From Bacteroidales bacterium (GTDB taxonomy: Bacteria; Bacteroidota; Bacteroidia; Bacteroidales; P3): a stretch of DNA of 64,000 bases. The notes beneath the pieces are model-generated. The model was given only the letters and a program-made list of their open reading frames with translations, ran no database searches and was not told where the DNA came from. This document shows, piece after piece, positions 50,016-58,816 of the stretch. Position numbers and translations under genes: made by a program. How positions within the stretch are numbered: position 1 is the stretch's first letter; every line of letters starts with the position of its first letter. Location: positions 1 to 64,000 of the forward strand of contig JAGCOF010000035.1 of assembly GCA_017645585.1 (NCBI GenBank). Direction: 5' to 3'.

Positions 50016-52139
50016 ATGAAAGTTTCTCTTGGCACGGCAGGCCGCGTGCTGCTTATCGGCCTGGCAATGATTGCGTTTAGCAACGTCAAGGCGCAACAAT
50101 ACCCCTGGCAGGACACCACCCGCAGCCTCAATGAGCGGGTGGAGTGGCTCGTCAAGAACCTGACCCTCGACGAGAAACTGAGCCTCATGGTGCACCAGAA
50201 CCCCGCCATCGAGCGTGTGGGCCTGCCCGCCTACAGCTGGTGGAACGAGGCACTGCACGGCGTGGGTCGTGCCGGCGAGGCCACCGTCTATCCCATGCCC
50301 ATCGCATTGGCCGCCACCTTCAAACCCGAATGGATTGGCAACTTCTTCTGGCACATCTCCGAAGAAGCCCGCGTCAAATATCAACAAGCACAGGACACCG
50401 GCAACTATGGCGACTACGCCGGCCTCACCTTCTTCACCCCGAATATCAACATCTTCCGAGACCCGCGCTGGGGTCGCGGCATGGAGACCTACGGCGAGGA
50501 CCCCTACCTCACTGCCATGATGGGATTTGAATGTGTATTAGGGCTGCAAGCCAATAACACTGCCGCCTGTCTGAAGCACTTCGCCGTGCATAGCGGCCCC
50601 GAAGGCGTACGCCACGAGTTCGACAGCCGTGTCAGCGAGCGAGACCTACGCACCACATACCTGCCTGCCTTCGAATACATCGTCAAGCGCAGTGACGTTG
50701 CCCAGGTGATGTGCGGATATAACCGTCTGACGGTGCGCGACCGAGAGGGAGCGAACCTCCAGTCAGGTGAGCCCTGCTGCACCAACCGCCGCCTGTTTGA
50801 CATCCTGCGCAACGAATGGCTCTACGACGGCATCCTCGTCACCGATTGCTGGGCCCTCAACGACGCCTACGAGACCGACACCATCATCCCGCGCCACCGC
50901 ACCCACGCCACCGCAGCAGCGGCCTACGGCGACGCCTTCGGCCGCGAGGTTGACCTTGAGTGCGGCAGTGGCCTACCCGCCCTGCGCGAAGCTGTGCAGC
51001 AAGGGCTGGTGCCCGAAAGCAAGGTCGATGAACATGTGCGTCGCATATTGAAAACCCGCTTGATGGTGACCACACAGCCCAAAAATTTCAAACCTACAGG
51101 GTGGCCCCCCATCTCCCAAAACAACCCCGCTTCCGTCGCTGCCCAAAGCATGGTACTGTTGAAAAACACCGGCGTGCTGCCGCTCAAAGAGGGCGAATTT
51201 CTCCGACTCGAAGGCCCCAACGCCTACGACAGCCTCATGCCTTTAGGCAACTACAACGGAACCCCTAAACATACCGTCACCATCGGCGAAGCCCTTGGCC
51301 GCTACCAAGCCTTCAGTGCCGGCGACGGCAAGACACTGGTCTATGCCGGAGGCCTGAACCCCCAACTTGAAGGAGAGGAACTGCCTGTGGAGAAAGAGGG
51401 GTTCTATAAAGGCGACCGCACCCGCATCGAGCTACCGCAGGAGCAGGTGGATGAGATTAAAGCCTTCAAAGCACAGGGCTACCGCATCGTGCTGGTGCTC
51501 TGCACCGGCTCGGCCATCGCCCTGGAGAATGTCATCGACGACTGCGATGCCATCCTCGTGGCGTGGTATGGTGGGCAGGATATGGGCACCGCCGTGAAGC
51601 AGCTGCTTTTCGGCGAACGCGATGACTTCGGCCGCCTGCCTGTCACCTTCTACCGCTCGACCGAACAACTGCCCGACTTCAGCGACTACGCCATGACGGG
51701 CCGCACCTACCGCTACATTGACCCTGAGACCGCACTCTTCCCCTTCGGCTTTGGCTACAGCTACAGCTTCTTCTCCATCAAGCAGCCCTGGGTGTCGGAG
51801 GCCGACTTCATCATCGGCGGCACCCTGAGCCTCTGCAACACCGATGTCCACAACGCCCGTTGGCACCGCACCGTGGTGCAGGTCTATCTCAAGAACGAAA
51901 ACGATCCCAACGGACCCGTCAAGCAACTGATTGGTACCGCCTCCCTGTCCCCGACCGAGGAACATCCGCTGGAGCCCTTCACCATCGACCTCGACCCCTT
52001 CTGGTTCCGCCAGTACAATCCTGCTACAGGCCTCCTCGAAGAGCCCGCCGACGGCACTCCTTTCATTCTCCAACTCGGCTTCAGCAGCGACGACCGCGAC
52101 CTGATTGACATACCATTCACATACCACAACAGGAAATGA
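50016..52139 (+). CDS. Glycoside hydrolase family 3 (beta-xylosidase/glucosidase-like)
   Basis: A 707-residue secreted enzyme (signal ending FSNVKAQ). The N-terminal barrel has RVGLPAYSWWNEALHGVGR, shortened as YSWWNEALHGVGR, RDPRWGRGMETYGEDP, CLKHFAVHSGPE and the nucleophile Asp277 in LVTDCWA. A C-terminal alpha/beta domain and an Ig-like end follow (LFPFGFGYSYSFF). The N-terminal motifs fit the beta-xylosidase-like branch. It is shorter than many relatives (about 850) because no PA14 insert is present. It overlaps the fucosidase by 4 bp. Confidence 0.92.
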   Translation: MKVSLGTAGRVLLIGLAMIAFSNVKAQQYPWQDTTRSLNERVEWLVKNLTLDEKLSLMVHQNPAIERVGLPAYSWWNEALHGVGRAGEATVYPMPIALAATFKPEWIGNFFWHISEEARVKYQQAQDTGNYGDYAGLTFFTPNINIFRDPRWGRGMETYGEDPYLTAMMGFECVLGLQANNTAACLKHFAVHSGPEGVRHEFDSRVSERDLRTTYLPAFEYIVKRSDVAQVMCGYNRLTVRDREGANLQSGEPCCTNRRLFDILRNEWLYDGILVTDCWALNDAYETDTIIPRHRTHATAAAAYGDAFGREVDLECGSGLPALREAVQQGLVPESKVDEHVRRILKTRLMVTTQPKNFKPTGWPPISQNNPASVAAQSMVLLKNTGVLPLKEGEFLRLEGPNAYDSLMPLGNYNGTPKHTVTIGEALGRYQAFSAGDGKTLVYAGGLNPQLEGEELPVEKEGFYKGDRTRIELPQEQVDEIKAFKAQGYRIVLVLCTGSAIALENVIDDCDAILVAWYGGQDMGTAVKQLLFGERDDFGRLPVTFYRSTEQLPDFSDYAMTGRTYRYIDPETALFPFGFGYSYSFFSIKQPWVSEADFIIGGTLSLCNTDVHNARWHRTVVQVYLKNENDPNGPVKQLIGTASLSPTEEHPLEPFTIDLDPFWFRQYNPATGLLEEPADGTPFILQLGFSSDDRDLIDIPFTYHNRK

Positions 52140-53383
52140 AAAAGACTCTTATAGTAGGTTTAATGGGCTTAATGGCCCTTATAGGGCAAGCGAAAGCCCA
52201 ACACGATTCTATACCCGAGAGCGACCCATTGATTGTGCAGCGCATCGGCGAGTGGCAGGACCTGAAATTCGGCTTCATGATGCATTGGGGCATCTATGCG
52301 CAGTGGGGCATCGTGGAAAGTTGGAATATCTGCAATGAGCCCTGGATAAATAGAAACGGTGCCAACTATGAGGACTACAAGCGCGCCTATTGGGCACTCA
52401 ACAAGACTTTCAACCCCAAGCACTTCAACCCACAGGGTTGGGCCGCTGCCGCAAAACAGGCCGGCATGAAGTATGTGGTCTTCACCACCAAGCACCACGA
52501 CGGCTTCTGCATGTTTGACTCGAAGTATACCGACTATACCAGCATGTACAGCCCCGCAAAGACTGACTTCACGCGCGGCGTAGTCGACGCCTTCCGCGCC
52601 GAGCAGATGTGGATAGGCCTCTATTTCAGCAAGCCCGATTGGCACAACGACGACTATTGGGCACACGAATGGGCCACGCCCGACCGCAACGTAAACTACA
52701 GCATCGCCGACCACCCCGACCGCTGGAAACGCTTCTGCGACTTCACCTACGGACAACTCCGCGAGTTGACTCAATACGACCCCGACATCCTCTGGCTCGA
52801 CGGCGGATGGATCCGCCCCGAGTGGAGCGTCAACGACGAGACACGCCCCTGGCTCGGCTGCAGTGGACAGGTGCAGGACATCAACATGGGCAACTTGGTC
52901 CCTCGGCTCCGCGAGCACAACCCGCAGATGCTCATCGTCGACCGCAGCGTGGGCGGCAAGTATGAGAACTACCGCACCCCCGAGAAACAAGTGCCCGACA
53001 CCCTCCTGCCCTACCCCTGGGAAACCTGCATGACCATGGGCGACAGCTGGAGCTACGTACCCAACGACAACTACAAGAGCACCAAGACACTCATCCACAT
53101 GCTCTGCGACGTGGTGGCCAAGGGCGGCAACCTGTTGCTCAACGTTGGGCCCGATGCCGACGGCAACCTGCCCGCCGAAGCCCTACAGCGCATGGAGGAG
53201 ATAGGCCGCTGGCTGGACAAGAACGGACACGCCATCTACGGCACCCGTCCGCTGTATCCCTACTGCGACGGCAACGTCCGCTACACACAGAGCAAAGACG
53301 GCCGTCACCAGTATGCCATCACCCTCATCGACGAAGCTCCTTATGCCGTCGTCAAAGAGTTGAAAGGAAAGAATAGGAAATAA
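52136..53383 (+). CDS. Alpha-L-fucosidase, glycoside hydrolase family 29
   Basis: A 415-residue secreted enzyme with a signal ending IGQAKAQ, partly encoded by 9-bp repeats. Family signatures are MMHWGIYAQWG, GMKYVVFTTKHHDGFCMFDS, WNDDYWA-type segments and the nucleophile Asp222 in ILWLDGGW. A C-terminal beta domain of usual GH29 type is shortened. Coupled to the GH3 gene, it suggests joint attack on fucosylated plant or host glycans. Confidence 0.93.
   Translation: MKKTLIVGLMGLMALIGQAKAQHDSIPESDPLIVQRIGEWQDLKFGFMMHWGIYAQWGIVESWNICNEPWINRNGANYEDYKRAYWALNKTFNPKHFNPQGWAAAAKQAGMKYVVFTTKHHDGFCMFDSKYTDYTSMYSPAKTDFTRGVVDAFRAEQMWIGLYFSKPDWHNDDYWAHEWATPDRNVNYSIADHPDRWKRFCDFTYGQLRELTQYDPDILWLDGGWIRPEWSVNDETRPWLGCSGQVQDINMGNLVPRLREHNPQMLIVDRSVGGKYENYRTPEKQVPDTLLPYPWETCMTMGDSWSYVPNDNYKSTKTLIHMLCDVVAKGGNLLLNVGPDADGNLPAEALQRMEEIGRWLDKNGHAIYGTRPLYPYCDGNVRYTQSKDGRHQYAITLIDEAPYAVVKELKGKNRK
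52161..52187. repeat. 9-bp array in the fucosidase signal peptide
   Basis: TAATGGGCT, TAATGGCCC and TTATAGGGC encode LMGLMALIGQ. The first unit equals that at 9345 in another signal peptide. Confidence 0.8.
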
Positions 53384-54208
53384 TCACTCGTAACGCCGCA
53401 TCCAAGTCATCTGCTTGCGGGCATAATGCCAGGTGTTGAGCTTGATGGCAGCCACAGCCTCGTCGAGCGACGTAGTTCCGTCAAGGACAGGAAACAGTTC
53501 GCGATAGCCCACGGTATTCAAGGTATTCAGTTCCCGATAAGGCAACAGTGTGCACACCTCGTCGAGGAGGCCCTCCTGCATCATCATATCCACCCGGCGG
53601 TCAATGCGCTGACGAAGATCGGAAGACGAAAGGCTGAGCACACGCACCTCTGTCTCGAAAAGACGCTCCGTGCGAGGCTGGTCGGCGATGACCTCGCTGT
53701 AGGGGCGGCCCGTCATCATACACACCTCCAAGGCCCGTTGCAGGCGCACAGGGTTGCGCAAATCCACACGTGAATAATACTCGGGGTCCAGCATCTTCAA
53801 CTGTGCCCTCTTCTCCTCCAGCGGCATCTGTTGCAAGCGGGCACGCAGTTCGGGCGTAGGGTCCGGCATGGACGACACCCCATGCAGCAAGGCGTCAATA
53901 TAGAGCCCACTGCCACCCACGGCAATCACATTATCGTGCGCCTCGAACAGCCTATTAATCACACGCAGGGCATCCTGCTCATAGTCAAAAATATTGTAGG
54001 ATTCTGTCACCGAACGGCAGGCGATGAAGTGGTGCGGTGCGGCAGCCAACTCTTCGTCAGTAGGACGTGCCACGCCGATGCGCATCTCACGGTAGAACTG
54101 CCGCGAGTCGCAGGAGACAATCTCGGTTTGCAACTGTTGGGCCAACTGCACGGCATGGGCCGTCTTGCCCACTGCCGTAGGACCTGCTATGACAATCAGG
54201 CGCTTCAC
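53384..54208 (-). CDS. miaA: tRNA dimethylallyltransferase
   Basis: Adds the isopentenyl group to A37 of tRNAs reading UNN codons. The 274-residue product has the P-loop IAGPTAVGKTAHAVQLA, SCDSRQFYREMRIG, VGGSGLYIDALLHG and the C-terminal region. The start is GTG at 54208, overlapping the aroA stop (GTGA). Its stop abuts the convergent fucosidase stop with no base between. Confidence 0.96.
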   Translation of the reverse strand: MKRLIVIAGPTAVGKTAHAVQLAQQLQTEIVSCDSRQFYREMRIGVARPTDEELAAAPHHFIACRSVTESYNIFDYEQDALRVINRLFEAHDNVIAVGGSGLYIDALLHGVSSMPDPTPELRARLQQMPLEEKRAQLKMLDPEYYSRVDLRNPVRLQRALEVCMMTGRPYSEVIADQPRTERLFETEVRVLSLSSSDLRQRIDRRVDMMMQEGLLDEVCTLLPYRELNTLNTVGYRELFPVLDGTTSLDEAVAAIKLNTWHYARKQMTWMRRYE

Positions 54209-55434
54209 TTGACCGACAGCACCTTCTCAAACTCCTCCCAAAACTCGGGGAACGACTTCTCCACCACCTGGGGTGCCTCAATCTTCAAGTCAGGGAAACG
54301 CAACTGCAAAGGAGCGAAGGCCATCGCGATGCGGTGGTCGCCATAGGTGCGCACCATCTCTTTGGGTTTCAGCACCGAGGGCAGGATGTGCATCTCGTCT
54401 TCGGTGGTATTGACGGTGGCCCCCATACGACGCAGTTCGGTGGTGATGGAAACCATGCGGTCACTCTCCTTGAGGGCTATATTGCTCACCCCCTTTAGGA
54501 CGGCCCGCAACCCAGAAGCAGCGGCAGCCACTGCGAAGGTGGGCACCAAGTCGGGACAGTCGAGGCAGTTAAACACCACCGATTTGGCCCGCTCTCCGCC
54601 GCCTTGCACGGTAATGCTGCGTCCTGCAGCACGGTAGGGCGAGCGCACCTCGGTGCTGACCACACCCAACATCCTGAAGAAACGATCGGTGGCACTATCA
54701 CCCTGACAGGAGTCAAGCTGAAGACCGAGCAGACGTATACGCAAGTCAGGGCGCAACATGGCCATCGTATAGAAGTAGGAGGCTGCCGACCAATCGCGCT
54801 CAATGGTGACGGCGGCAGGCTTGGGTTTGCCGACAAAGGGCTGCACATAGTAGGTACGGCCATTGGAGGAACGACGCACCTCGACCCCTGCCTGTTGCAA
54901 CGCGTCGGTGGTCATCTCGATATAGGGGCGCGATGTGGGACGTTGGGTCATCGTGAGCGAAACGCCCTCAGGCAGCCGCGGAGCTACCAGCAGCAAAGCG
55001 CTGACGAATTGACTGCTCAGCAGCGGGTCCACCGTCACGGTGCGGCGCGTAGGCACGCTTCCTTGTATATGCACCGGCAGAAAACCTTCCTTCTCAGTAC
55101 ATTCCAGCCGCAGCCCCATCTGGCGCAGTGCTTCAATCAGCGGACCCATAGGCCGTTGACAAAGGCGCTCATCGCCGGTGAGCAACGACGAGCCTGTAGT
55201 GATGGCCAGCAGCGGCATCATGAAGCGGGCCACAGAGCCCGCATTTTCGCAGTAGAAGACATCGGAGGATTGGGTTTCCAATTGTGTCAGCAGGCGGCGC
55301 AGCAGTTTCGTGTCGCCCGAAGTGGATAGTTTGCCGATGCGGAAATGACTACCCAGCAGGTGGTTGATCATCAGCCAGCGGTTGCTCATGCTCTTCGATG
55401 CCGGCAGATTGATACGTATGTCGTTGGTGTTCAT
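54205..55434 (-). CDS. aroA: 3-phosphoshikimate 1-carboxyvinyltransferase (EPSP synthase)
   Basis: Sixth step of the shikimate pathway. The 409-residue product has LPASKSMSNRWLMI (the shikimate-phosphate-binding Lys-Ser), ENAGSVARFMMPLLA, LLSSQFVSALLLVAP, and LKESDRMVSITTELRRMG, YGDHRIAMAFAPL. It overlaps both neighbours by 4 bp. Confidence 0.95.
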   Translation of the reverse strand: MNTNDIRINLPASKSMSNRWLMINHLLGSHFRIGKLSTSGDTKLLRRLLTQLETQSSDVFYCENAGSVARFMMPLLAITTGSSLLTGDERLCQRPMGPLIEALRQMGLRLECTEKEGFLPVHIQGSVPTRRTVTVDPLLSSQFVSALLLVAPRLPEGVSLTMTQRPTSRPYIEMTTDALQQAGVEVRRSSNGRTYYVQPFVGKPKPAAVTIERDWSAASYFYTMAMLRPDLRIRLLGLQLDSCQGDSATDRFFRMLGVVSTEVRSPYRAAGRSITVQGGGERAKSVVFNCLDCPDLVPTFAVAAAASGLRAVLKGVSNIALKESDRMVSITTELRRMGATVNTTEDEMHILPSVLKPKEMVRTYGDHRIAMAFAPLQLRFPDLKIEAPQVVEKSFPEFWEEFEKVLSVK

Positions 55435-56642
55435 TGCTCTATATTATAGCCTTTCAATTTACGGTAGAGTGTACGCTCGGAGATATGCAACTCGGCAGCG
55501 GCCAGCTTGCGGTTGCCGCCGGCATGTTCCAGGGCCTTCAAGATGGCGTGTTTCTCGCGGTCCTCGAGGCTCAACGCGTCATCGTCGACAATCTCGGGGG
55601 TGATAAATTCCTCTTCTTCATGCTGCACCTGAGGCAGGTAGGATGACTGCTGCACCACCTGACCCTGCACCGGCATACCCTGAGCCATCTGGGTGACGGC
55701 GGTGCGCAGATCGTTGATTTCCTTGCGCATTTCGTTAATCATCTGCCCCATACTGAGGGCCTTGAGCAGCAGTTCGCGGTCGGTAATCTGGCTGCCGCCC
55801 GCCACTTGTCCGCCACTCTCCACCACGGCAGGCATCCTTTCGCCTGTCGGCACAAAGGAGAGGTAGTTCTGCAGAATGGCCGGCGTAATGGTGCGCTCTG
55901 TCTCCACCACGGCAATCTGCTCGGTGATGTTCTTCAGTTCACGCACGTTGCCATACCACGGATAGTCCATCATCATGCGCTTGGCCTCGTCGGTGAGCAC
56001 GATGGGAGGCATGTGGTACTTCTCCGCCACGTCGGACGAGAACTTGCGGAACAGCAACGGCACGTCATCCTTGCGCTCGCGCAGGGGCGGCAGGTAGATG
56101 CTTATCTGGTTCAGGCGGTAGTAGAGGTCCTCACGAAAGCGTCCGTTGCGCACCGCCTCGACAATATCCACATTGGTGGCCGCCACCACACGCACATTGA
56201 TTTTCTGTGCCGTAGAGCTACCCACAGGGATAATCTCGCCGTTCTCCAACACACGCAACAGCTTGACCTGCATGGCCAGCGGCAACTCGCCTATCTCGTC
56301 GAGGAAGATGGTACCGCCGTCAGCCTCCTCAAAGTAACCCTTGCGGCTACGGTCAGCGCCGGTAAAGGCTCCTTTGACGTGGCCGAAGAGCTCGCTCTCG
56401 ATGGTGCCCTCGGGGATGGCTCCGCAGTTGACCGAGATAAGGCCACGCCCCTGACGCACATGCTTGCGCAGGCTGTTCTCGTGGATGATACGCGAGAAGA
56501 CATCCTTGCCCACGCCACTCTCGCCGGTGATGAGGATGGAGAGGTCGGTCGGAGCCACCTGGATGGCTTTGTTGAGCGCCAACTCCAGTTTGGGGTCGTT
56601 GCCTATGATATCGTAACGTAACTTTATATTCTTGATGTCCAT
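55431..56642 (-). CDS. Sigma-54-dependent transcriptional activator without receiver domain
   Basis: The 403-residue product has a central AAA+ domain from the N terminus on (Walker A GESGVGKD, the sigma-54 contact loop GAFTGAD, Walker B GGTIFLDEIGELPL) and a C-terminal Fis-type helix-turn-helix (HAGGNRKLAAAELHISERTLYRKLKG, shortened as LAAAELHISERTLYRKL). There is no receiver or PAS domain, so its control must come from a partner or its level. The ATG at 56642 follows dnaG by 5 bp. Confidence 0.93.
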   Translation of the reverse strand: MDIKNIKLRYDIIGNDPKLELALNKAIQVAPTDLSILITGESGVGKDVFSRIIHENSLRKHVRQGRGLISVNCGAIPEGTIESELFGHVKGAFTGADRSRKGYFEEADGGTIFLDEIGELPLAMQVKLLRVLENGEIIPVGSSTAQKINVRVVAATNVDIVEAVRNGRFREDLYYRLNQISIYLPPLRERKDDVPLLFRKFSSDVAEKYHMPPIVLTDEAKRMMMDYPWYGNVRELKNITEQIAVVETERTITPAILQNYLSFVPTGERMPAVVESGGQVAGGSQITDRELLLKALSMGQMINEMRKEINDLRTAVTQMAQGMPVQGQVVQQSSYLPQVQHEEEEFITPEIVDDDALSLEDREKHAILKALEHAGGNRKLAAAELHISERTLYRKLKGYNIEQ

Positions 56643-56647
56643 GATAA

Positions 56648-58624
56648 CTAAAAATCGCTGTGATAAGGGGCTATAACAATATTGCGGGCTTGCTGCATCT
56701 GCCGCGCCAGGTCGGTGTACTGCTTGATTTCGGCCAGCAGGCGGCGCTGCCCGTCCTCGTCGGCGGTGCGCAGCTGTTCGCGCCGCTCGGCCACCATCTG
56801 GGCGATGCGGCCGCTCTTGAAGGTATAGATGCTTTCGCGCAGATCCTGCAGCAGGTTGTCCTCTATCTTGGGAACAAAGATGCCCTTGGCGCGCCAACTG
56901 TCGCTGAGGCTGTAGGAGTCCATCATCAAAGAGATGGCGAAAACGCGCAGCTGCTCATCGTCTGAGTTCATGAAGCGCGACACATCCACAGTATGCATCA
57001 TTTCCTGCATCAGCGCACATTGCTCAAAGATGCGCTGACAGAGGGGGTGCAGCATAGCCAGGTTGTCCTGTTTCAACTCGCCGATAATAATCTCTGCAAC
57101 CGAATACTCCTCCGTATGCTGGCGACCGTCGGCATCGGCGAACTCCTGCAACAGTTTATTGTTGCCATAGTTGAGCAGCAGCTTCACCAAGTGGCGCTCC
57201 ACCTCGGGCGGAGCCATCAGCGGCTGCGGAGCCACAGACACTTCCACCTGGGCAGGCTCCTCGCTTTCCACGGCCTTCTCCTCCACTTTCTGCTCCTTCT
57301 CGTAGGCCTTCTGGCGTTCCTGACGGGTCACCTTGGCCACAGCATCGGCCAGCACCTCCTCGCCGACGTGCAGCAGGTGCGAGCACTGACGTATATATTC
57401 CGCACGCTCCAGCATATCGGCCACCAGGGCGATGCTGCGGGCTGTGTCGCTCACCAACGCGGCACGACGTATGGGGTCGTTCTTCGCGTCGTCGAGCAAC
57501 ACGCGGGTCTTGAACATAATGAAGTTGTCCTCGTGTTGCGCCAGATAGTCCTGCAGGGCGGTGGAGCCGTACTTCTGGGCATAGCTGTCGGGATCCTCGC
57601 CGTCGGGGAAGAGCACCAGGCGCACGTGCATACCCTCGGCAAAGAGCAAGTCTACAGCGCGAAGAGCCGCTTTGATGCCGGCCGAGTCACCGTCGTAGAG
57701 CACCGTCACATTGGGCGTATAGCGCTTGATGAGGCGTATCTGCTCCACCGTGAGGCTGGTGCCGCACGAGGCCACCGTATTCTCCACCCCCGATTGGTGC
57801 ATCGACACCACATCGACATTACCCTCCACCAGGTAGCACTTGTCGGCCTTGGCGATGGCCGCGCGGGCCTGGAAGAGGCCATAGAGGATACGGCTCTTGT
57901 TGTAGATTTCCGAGTCGGGCGAGTTGACATACTTGGCAGCCTGCTTCTCAGAACTCAGCACACGACCCGAGAAGCCCAGCACACGGCCGCTGATGCTGTA
58001 GATGGGGAACATCACGCGCCCGCGGAAGCGGTCGTATTTCTTTCCGCTATCCTCCTTGACGATGGTCAAGCCCGTCTTCTCGAGCATGGCCTCGCTGTAG
58101 CCGTTCTTCAGCGCATGGTCGGTAAAGTTGCTCCACTCGTCGAGGCAGTAGCCCAGGCCGAAGCGCTTGATAATCTCGTCGCTCAAACCGCGCTGGTGGA
58201 AGTAGCTGAGGCCTACGGCACGCCCCATCTCGTCGTTGTAGAGCAGGTCGGCGAAGTACTTCTGGGCAAACTCGCTGACGTGAAACAGGCCGTCGCGTTC
58301 TGTCTGTCGCTCTTTCTCCTCGGCTGTGAGCTCCTTCTCCTGTATCTCGATGTTGTACTTGCGCGCCAGCCACTGTAGCGCTTCGACATAGGTGTAGTGC
58401 TCATGCTTGCGCAGGAAATTGACCACATCGCCTGCCTCGCCGCAGCCGAAGCACTTGTAGATGCCCTTCGACGGCGACACGTAGAACGACGGCGTCTTCT
58501 CGTTGTGGAACGGGCAGCAGCCGATATGGTTGGCGCCGCGCTTCTTGAGGCTCACAAAATCGCCTATCACCTCCTCGATGCGCGCCGCATCCATAATGCG
58601 TTGTATGGTCTCCTGGTCTATCAT
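56648..58624 (-). CDS. dnaG: DNA primase
   Basis: Makes RNA primers at the replication fork. The 658-residue product has the N-terminal zinc-binding domain (CCPFHNEKTPSFYVSP, KCFGCGEAGDV), the TOPRIM core (LVEGNVDVVSMHQ, VLYDGDSAGIKA) and a C-terminal helicase-binding region. The ATG at 58624 is supported by the -7 box at 58637-58644; an upstream in-frame extension crosses the promoter. Confidence 0.96.
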   Translation of the reverse strand: MIDQETIQRIMDAARIEEVIGDFVSLKKRGANHIGCCPFHNEKTPSFYVSPSKGIYKCFGCGEAGDVVNFLRKHEHYTYVEALQWLARKYNIEIQEKELTAEEKERQTERDGLFHVSEFAQKYFADLLYNDEMGRAVGLSYFHQRGLSDEIIKRFGLGYCLDEWSNFTDHALKNGYSEAMLEKTGLTIVKEDSGKKYDRFRGRVMFPIYSISGRVLGFSGRVLSSEKQAAKYVNSPDSEIYNKSRILYGLFQARAAIAKADKCYLVEGNVDVVSMHQSGVENTVASCGTSLTVEQIRLIKRYTPNVTVLYDGDSAGIKAALRAVDLLFAEGMHVRLVLFPDGEDPDSYAQKYGSTALQDYLAQHEDNFIMFKTRVLLDDAKNDPIRRAALVSDTARSIALVADMLERAEYIRQCSHLLHVGEEVLADAVAKVTRQERQKAYEKEQKVEEKAVESEEPAQVEVSVAPQPLMAPPEVERHLVKLLLNYGNNKLLQEFADADGRQHTEEYSVAEIIIGELKQDNLAMLHPLCQRIFEQCALMQEMMHTVDVSRFMNSDDEQLRVFAISLMMDSYSLSDSWRAKGIFVPKIEDNLLQDLRESIYTFKSGRIAQMVAERREQLRTADEDGQRRLLAEIKQYTDLARQMQQARNIVIAPYHSDF

Positions 58625-58636
58625 GCAAATGAATTG

Positions 58637-58644
58637 CAAAAATA
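58637..58644 (-). promoter_or_regulatory. Predicted -7 box for dnaG
   Basis: TATTTTTG on the minus strand, 12 bp before the dnaG ATG. Confidence 0.6.
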
Positions 58645-58705
58645 CAACTTTTTTCGCACATGGCAAAAAGATTTTACAACCCTATACAAACCGCTGTAAG
58701 TCCGA

Positions 58706-58804
58706 CCGTTCAACAACCATACAACAGCAGTTCTACAACAGTTCTTCAATAAATTGTTGAAGAACTGTTGTAGAACTATTGTAGATCGGTTGAAGAAATG
58801 TAGG
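58706..58804. repeat. 11-bp phased array with perfect 21-bp hairpin
   Basis: Nine 11-bp units (CAGTTCTACAA, CAGTTCTTCAA and inverses). Positions 58729-58749 and 58757-58777 are a perfect inverted repeat with a 7-nt loop. One unit is shared with the array at 20094. It lies between the end of the T9SS protein gene and the dnaG promoter. Confidence 0.95.
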
Positions 58805-58816
58805 AGTCAGGCAGGA